A DNA stretch of 15,958 nt from CAYVOX01 sp964453035 (lineage in GTDB: Bacteria > Chloroflexota > Anaerolineae > Anaerolineales > Anaerolineaceae): assembly GCA_964453035.1 (NCBI GenBank), contig CAYVOX010000069.1:1-15958 (forward strand), written 5' to 3'. Below the pieces are notes generated by a model. It did not search any database. It saw only the letters and a program-made list of their open reading frames with translations, and was not told where the DNA came from. Within the stretch, counting starts at the first letter, position 1, and each line of letters begins with the position of its first letter. Below are positions 13,397-15,958 of this stretch, piece by piece. A program made the translations under genes and the position numbers.

Positions 13397-14950
13397 ATGA
13401 AAAATCTGCGTTTCTCCACGGCTCACTTCCTCCCGGCCCTGCTGGTGCTGGTGGCGCTGCTGGCCCGCCTCACCCCCGGCACGCGCACCATTGATGATGC
13501 CTACATCACCTTCCGTTATGCGCGCAACCTGCTGGCGGGCGCTGGCCCGGTGTTCAACCCCGGCGAAGCGGTGCTGGGCACCACCACCCCGCTCTACATG
13601 GGGTTGATGGCCGGCCTGGGAGCGCTGAGCGGCGGGGTGGATGCGCCTTTTCCGCTGCTGGCGGTGCTGGTTAACGCCCTGGCAGATGCCATCACCGCCC
13701 TGTTGCTGCTGCAATTTGGCACCCGGCTGGGTTCTGCGCGCGCCGGCGCCGCTGCCGGGCTGGTATGGGCCATCGCGCCGTACAGCGTCACCTTTGCTAT
13801 TGGCGGGCTGGAAACGAGCGTTTACGTGCTGCTGCTCACCGCCTGCGCCTACGCGGCCTTCACCCGGCGGCGCAACCTGGCGGCGGGGCTGGCCGCGCTG
13901 GCCCTGCTCACCCGCCCGGATGCGCTCATCCTGCTGGGCCCGCTGGCTCTGGAGCGGCTGGCCTGCGCCATCTGGAAGAAAGAGCCCATCCGCCTGAGCG
14001 AGGTGCTGCTGGCTGGACTGCCGCTGCTGGCGTGGGGGCTCTTTGCCACATTGGCCTACGGCAGCCCACTGCCACACTCCATCGCCGCCAAGATTGCCGC
14101 CTATAAACTGGGCCCCGGCGAGGCGCTCATCCGCCTGGTGCAGCATTACGCCACGCCTTTCATGGAATACAACCTGCTGCCCACGCCCATCGCCATCGGG
14201 ATGGGATTGCTGCTATACCCCTTCCTGGCCCTGGTGGGCGCGCGCCGCGCCCTGCGCGTTGACCGGCGCCTGCTGCCCTGGCTGCTCTACCCGTGGCTCT
14301 ACCTGGTCACCTTTGCCCTGCCCAACCCGCTCATCTTCCGCTGGTACCTCACCCCGCCCCTGCCGGCCTACTTCCTGTGCATCCTGCTCGGCGCGGATGC
14401 CGTTCTGCAGAGCCTGGCGGGATTAATCCGGCGGCGCTGGCCGGGCGCGGGCTCCCTGGCGGCGGGTGGGGCGCTGGCGCTGCTGCTGCTCTGGCCGGTC
14501 GTCCCTTCGCTGGCGGAGTGGAAAGCACTGCCGGACCACGGCCCCAACCAACCTGCGCCGCAGATGGCCTGGTTCAAGCTGGAGCTGCTCTACCGCCAGG
14601 CGGCCCAGTTTCTGGCCCCGCAGCTCACCTCGCGTTCATTGCTGGCGGCGGGGGATGTGGGCGTGCTGGGCTACTTCACCCCGGCGCGCATTCTGGATAC
14701 CGTCGGCCTCAATTCACCCCTCTCCACCGCTTACTATCCCCTGCCCGCGGAGGCATACGAAATCAATTATGCCATCCCCGCCGCGCTGCTCCTCGACCAG
14801 CAGCCCGATTTTGTGGTCATCCTGGAGGTGTACGGGCGGCGCACGCTGCTGAAAGACGCGGGGTTTCTCAGCCAGTACCGCCTGCTGCTCACCCTGCCCA
14901 CCGATATCTACGGCAGCGAGGGAATGCTCATTTTTGAACGCGCGCCGTAA
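13397..14950 (+). CDS. GT-C-type membrane glycosyltransferase (polyprenyl-phosphate-sugar dependent)
   Basis: A 517-residue polytopic membrane protein resembling the mannosyl/arabinosyltransferase branch of the GT-C superfamily. The first extracytoplasmic loop has the family motif TIDDAYITFRYARNLLAG (residues 31-48) with the Asp pair 33-34, then VFNPGEAVLGTTTPLYMGLMA. About ten hydrophobic helices follow through residue 380. The C-terminal soluble part contains AGDVGVLGYFTPARILDTVGL, a common feature of these proteins. The likely reaction is transfer of a sugar from a lipid-phosphate donor to a glycan, lipid or protein on the outer face of the membrane; donor and acceptor cannot be told. The ATG at 13397 has only a weak ribosome binding site. 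It stands alone and ends at a large terminator-like structure. Confidence 0.85.
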   Translation: MKNLRFSTAHFLPALLVLVALLARLTPGTRTIDDAYITFRYARNLLAGAGPVFNPGEAVLGTTTPLYMGLMAGLGALSGGVDAPFPLLAVLVNALADAITALLLLQFGTRLGSARAGAAAGLVWAIAPYSVTFAIGGLETSVYVLLLTACAYAAFTRRRNLAAGLAALALLTRPDALILLGPLALERLACAIWKKEPIRLSEVLLAGLPLLAWGLFATLAYGSPLPHSIAAKIAAYKLGPGEALIRLVQHYATPFMEYNLLPTPIAIGMGLLLYPFLALVGARRALRVDRRLLPWLLYPWLYLVTFALPNPLIFRWYLTPPLPAYFLCILLGADAVLQSLAGLIRRRWPGAGSLAAGGALALLLLWPVVPSLAEWKALPDHGPNQPAPQMAWFKLELLYRQAAQFLAPQLTSRSLLAAGDVGVLGYFTPARILDTVGLNSPLSTAYYPLPAEAYEINYAIPAALLLDQQPDFVVILEVYGRRTLLKDAGFLSQYRLLLTLPTDIYGSEGMLIFERAP

Positions 14951-14984
14951 AGGGGTCGGTGGGTTCAGTAGATTGTGCGCATCA

Positions 14985-15075
14985 TAAAAAGAGGGCGGCG
15001 CGGTGGGGCCGAAGGCCCCACACGCAAGATGAGCGGGGCCGTAGGCCCCGCCTCATCTGTGCCGCCCTCTTTTTA
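14985..15075. terminator. Three-way-junction inverted repeat, terminator-like, after the glycosyltransferase gene
   Basis: Perfect 15-bp outer arms (14985-14999 and 15061-15075, containing GAGGGCGGC) end in TTTTT on the plus strand and AAAAA on the other side, as in a bidirectional terminator. Inside are two further hairpins: GTGGGGCC-GAA-GGCCCCAC (15003-15021) and a 13-bp stem with one bulged C (15028-15057). Such a branched form is unusual for a plain terminator. From here to 15958 I see no supportable gene. Confidence 0.65.
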
Positions 15076-15087
15076 CTCCTGCTACGA

Positions 15088-15188
15088 GGCCGCGCAGCGG
15101 CCGAGGATGCGCACAACGGGGTGCGGCGCGAGCGGTGAGCGTTTACGAACCGCCATCAAGGCGGTGAGTGCGAACCCTCGCAAGGGGG
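15088..15188. repeat. Short hairpins in tandem
   Basis: GGCCGC-GCA-GCGGCC at 15088-15102 is followed by two tandem related units (15132-15160 and 15161-15184), each of the form GCGGTGAG..CGAACC..C..CAAG. Each unit makes its own hairpin: ACCGCC/GGCGGT at 15149-15165 and CCCTC/GGGGG with a GCAA loop at 15175-15188. Confidence 0.5.
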
Positions 15189-15209
15189 AGGAAGTAGAGG
15201 GGGGGGTTT

Positions 15210-15320
15210 GGGGGCTTGCCCCCAAGCGGGGGCTTGGGGGTGGCAACCCCCAGTGTATCCGATTGCGTTGTTTCCGGCTTTTGCCGGAAACAATAACGCA
15301 ATCGGGTTCATTATGTTCTA
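15210..15320. repeat. Structured repeat element, unit A
   Basis: The unit runs GGGGGCTTGCCCCCAAG, a second G5/C5 hairpin, then a long hairpin at 15259-15305: 9-bp stem (CCGATTGCG/CGCAATCGG), a 2-by-5 internal loop, a 9-bp stem (GTTTCCGGC/GCCGGAAAC) and a TTTT loop. It ends GTTCATTATGTTCTA, directly before the N gap. Unit B has the same architecture. Confidence 0.65.
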
Positions 15321-15330
15321 NNNNNNNNNN
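15321..15330. other. Assembly gap (ten Ns)
   Basis: Ten Ns, probably of arbitrary length. The gap lies between two copies of the structured repeat and next to long G runs, so the assembly probably broke on repeats or secondary structure. Order and spacing across it are uncertain. Just after it, GCGGGGGGCG (15331-15340) pairs with CGCCCCCCG. Confidence 0.95.
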
Positions 15331-15422
15331 GCGGGGGGCGCGTGCTTGTTCTTCTCACGCCCCCCCGTCTGGGGGGTGGGGACCCCCCGTCGCGGGTGCT
15401 GCTCCCGCGGGGGGGGGGTGGG

Positions 15423-15532
15423 GGGGGCTTGCCCCCAAGGGGGGTTTGGGGGCTCGCCCCCAAGTTATATCAGCTTGCGGAGCTGCCGGCTTTTGCTGGC
15501 AGCGTTACCGCAAGCTGGTTCATCTTGTCCTA
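15423..15532. repeat. Structured repeat element, unit B
   Basis: The same order of parts as unit A: GGGGGCTTGCCCCCAAG, G5/C5 hairpin, then a hairpin at 15471-15517 with stems CAGCTTGCG/CGCAAGCTG and GCTGCCGGC/GCTGGCAGC, the same 2-by-5 internal loop and TTTT loop, ending GTTCATCTTGTCCTA. Stem bases differ from unit A in a paired, compensating way. Confidence 0.65.
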
Positions 15533-15601
15533 AACTTTCAAGCGCGGACATTCTTCATATACTCGTGATTACATTCATCCTTACAAGCTGGGGGGCTGGG
15601 C

Positions 15602-15847
15602 GGGGCTGCGCCCCTTCTGCTGGCCACCATGCGCGGGTTGACCAGGCTGGGCGGGTTGGGCCACTAGATTTACATTATCCGGCGTTCTTCTTTGAATTGT
15701 CCCTTGAAAGATGCCGAGCGCGAAGGCGGAGCCGAGCGCCGCGGCATGTTCAATGCAGCGTGCCCGCAGGCAAGCAAGCCTGCGACACCTGCGGGACGCT
15801 GCAGCCGCGTGGTTGGCGCTGGGGGGGGCCCCAGCAGCCAACCACAA
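15602..15847. repeat. Cluster of palindromes
   Basis: Successive inverted repeats: GGGGC-TGC-GCCCC (15602-15614); ATGCCG/CGGCAT closing 15711-15747; a 15-bp stem GCAGCGT-CCCGCAGG/CCTGCGGG-ACGCTGC (15755-15802, one bulged G); and a 16-bp stem GTGGTTGGCGCTGGGG with its complement (15809-15845, one bulged A). No gene is supported here. Confidence 0.55.
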
Positions 15848-15910
15848 GGCTTACATTTCAAGCTTTTGTTTCTGCCGCGAAGCGGCGTTTTTCTGGCCAC
15901 CATGCGCGGG
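15620..15910. repeat. Direct repeat pair, 18 bp, 273 bp apart
   Basis: CTGGCCACCATGCGCGGG occurs at 15620-15637 and again at 15893-15910, bracketing the palindrome cluster and the terminator-like hairpin at 15874. Confidence 0.6.
15874..15892 (+). terminator. Small intrinsic terminator-like hairpin
   Basis: GCCGC-GAA-GCGGC followed by G and TTTTT on the plus strand. With no gene upstream on this strand, it may end an unseen non-coding transcript or be part of the repeat cluster. Confidence 0.45.
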
Positions 15911-15927
15911 GTACCTGGTGCAGCCTG

Positions 15928-15958
15928 TCAAGGTTATCAAGGTTATCAAGGTTATCAA
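15928..15958. repeat. 9-bp tandem repeat running off the window
   Basis: TCAAGGTTA is repeated three times perfectly, followed by TCAA at the last base. The full copy number lies beyond the window edge. Confidence 0.85.

Noticed and set aside
15210..15532. Integron attC sites
   Set aside because: The hairpins are attC-like in being asymmetric, but I do not find the required GTTRRRY/RYYYAAC core pair, and no cassette gene or integrase is present.
15581..15903. Minus-strand ORFs near the right end
   Set aside because: They lie across the palindrome cluster, lack ribosome binding sites and have Cys/Arg/Ala-rich low-complexity products.
15928..15958. CRISPR array
   Set aside because: The unit is 9 bp with no spacers, so it is a simple tandem repeat.

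Overview
The window is GC-rich and carries 14 protein-coding genes. Gene content suggests an Anaerolineae-like member of the Chloroflexota, probably from a draft or metagenome assembly because there is a run of ten Ns at 15321-15330. The pointers are a Hanks-type kinase with TPR repeats, lipoproteins with long Thr/Pro/Ala linkers and SGNH-like domains, an MscL with a C-terminal zinc ribbon, and a GT-C glycosyltransferase. This assignment is an inference from family content; no rRNA or other marker gene is present.

Layout. 1-1288 (minus) is the kinase, whose C-terminal TPR end runs off the window. Divergent from it, 1609-2182 (plus) is a complete small unit: promoter, cyclic-di-AMP (ydaO/yuaA-type) riboswitch, attenuator, strong ribosome binding site, a 64-residue orphan protein and a terminator. 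2372-8173 (minus) looks like one five-gene operon, read in the order SGNH-like lipoprotein, SGNH-like lipoprotein fused to a beta-propeller, acyl carrier protein, fatty acyl-AMP ligase, histidine phosphatase. 8458-9434 (minus) is a PadR-type regulator with a self-overlapping promoter/operator and a 102-residue partner. 9480-11736 (minus) is mscL, a large polytopic membrane protein and a small zinc-ribbon membrane protein. 11944-12315 (plus) encodes a bacterial PH-domain protein, convergent with a third SGNH-like lipoprotein (12323-13291, minus). 13397-14950 (plus) is the glycosyltransferase. From 14951 to the end there is about 1 kb with no convincing gene but dense inverted and direct repeats, including two copies of a hairpin element whose stems differ by compensatory base changes.

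How the parts may work together. The ligase is expected to activate a fatty acid and load it on the adjacent carrier protein. The two co-transcribed SGNH-like lipoproteins sit outside the membrane and could act on an acyl group or glycan there. The set (adenylating ligase, carrier protein, extracytoplasmic SGNH-like protein) resembles three of the four parts of the Dlt D-alanylation system, but no membrane O-acyltransferase is visible. All three SGNH-like paralogues carry Cys where the family normally has the catalytic Ser.

Most promising for follow-up: the riboswitch-controlled orphan small protein, the Dlt-like lipoprotein/ACP/ligase operon with its Ser-to-Cys change, and the covarying hairpin repeats near the right end.
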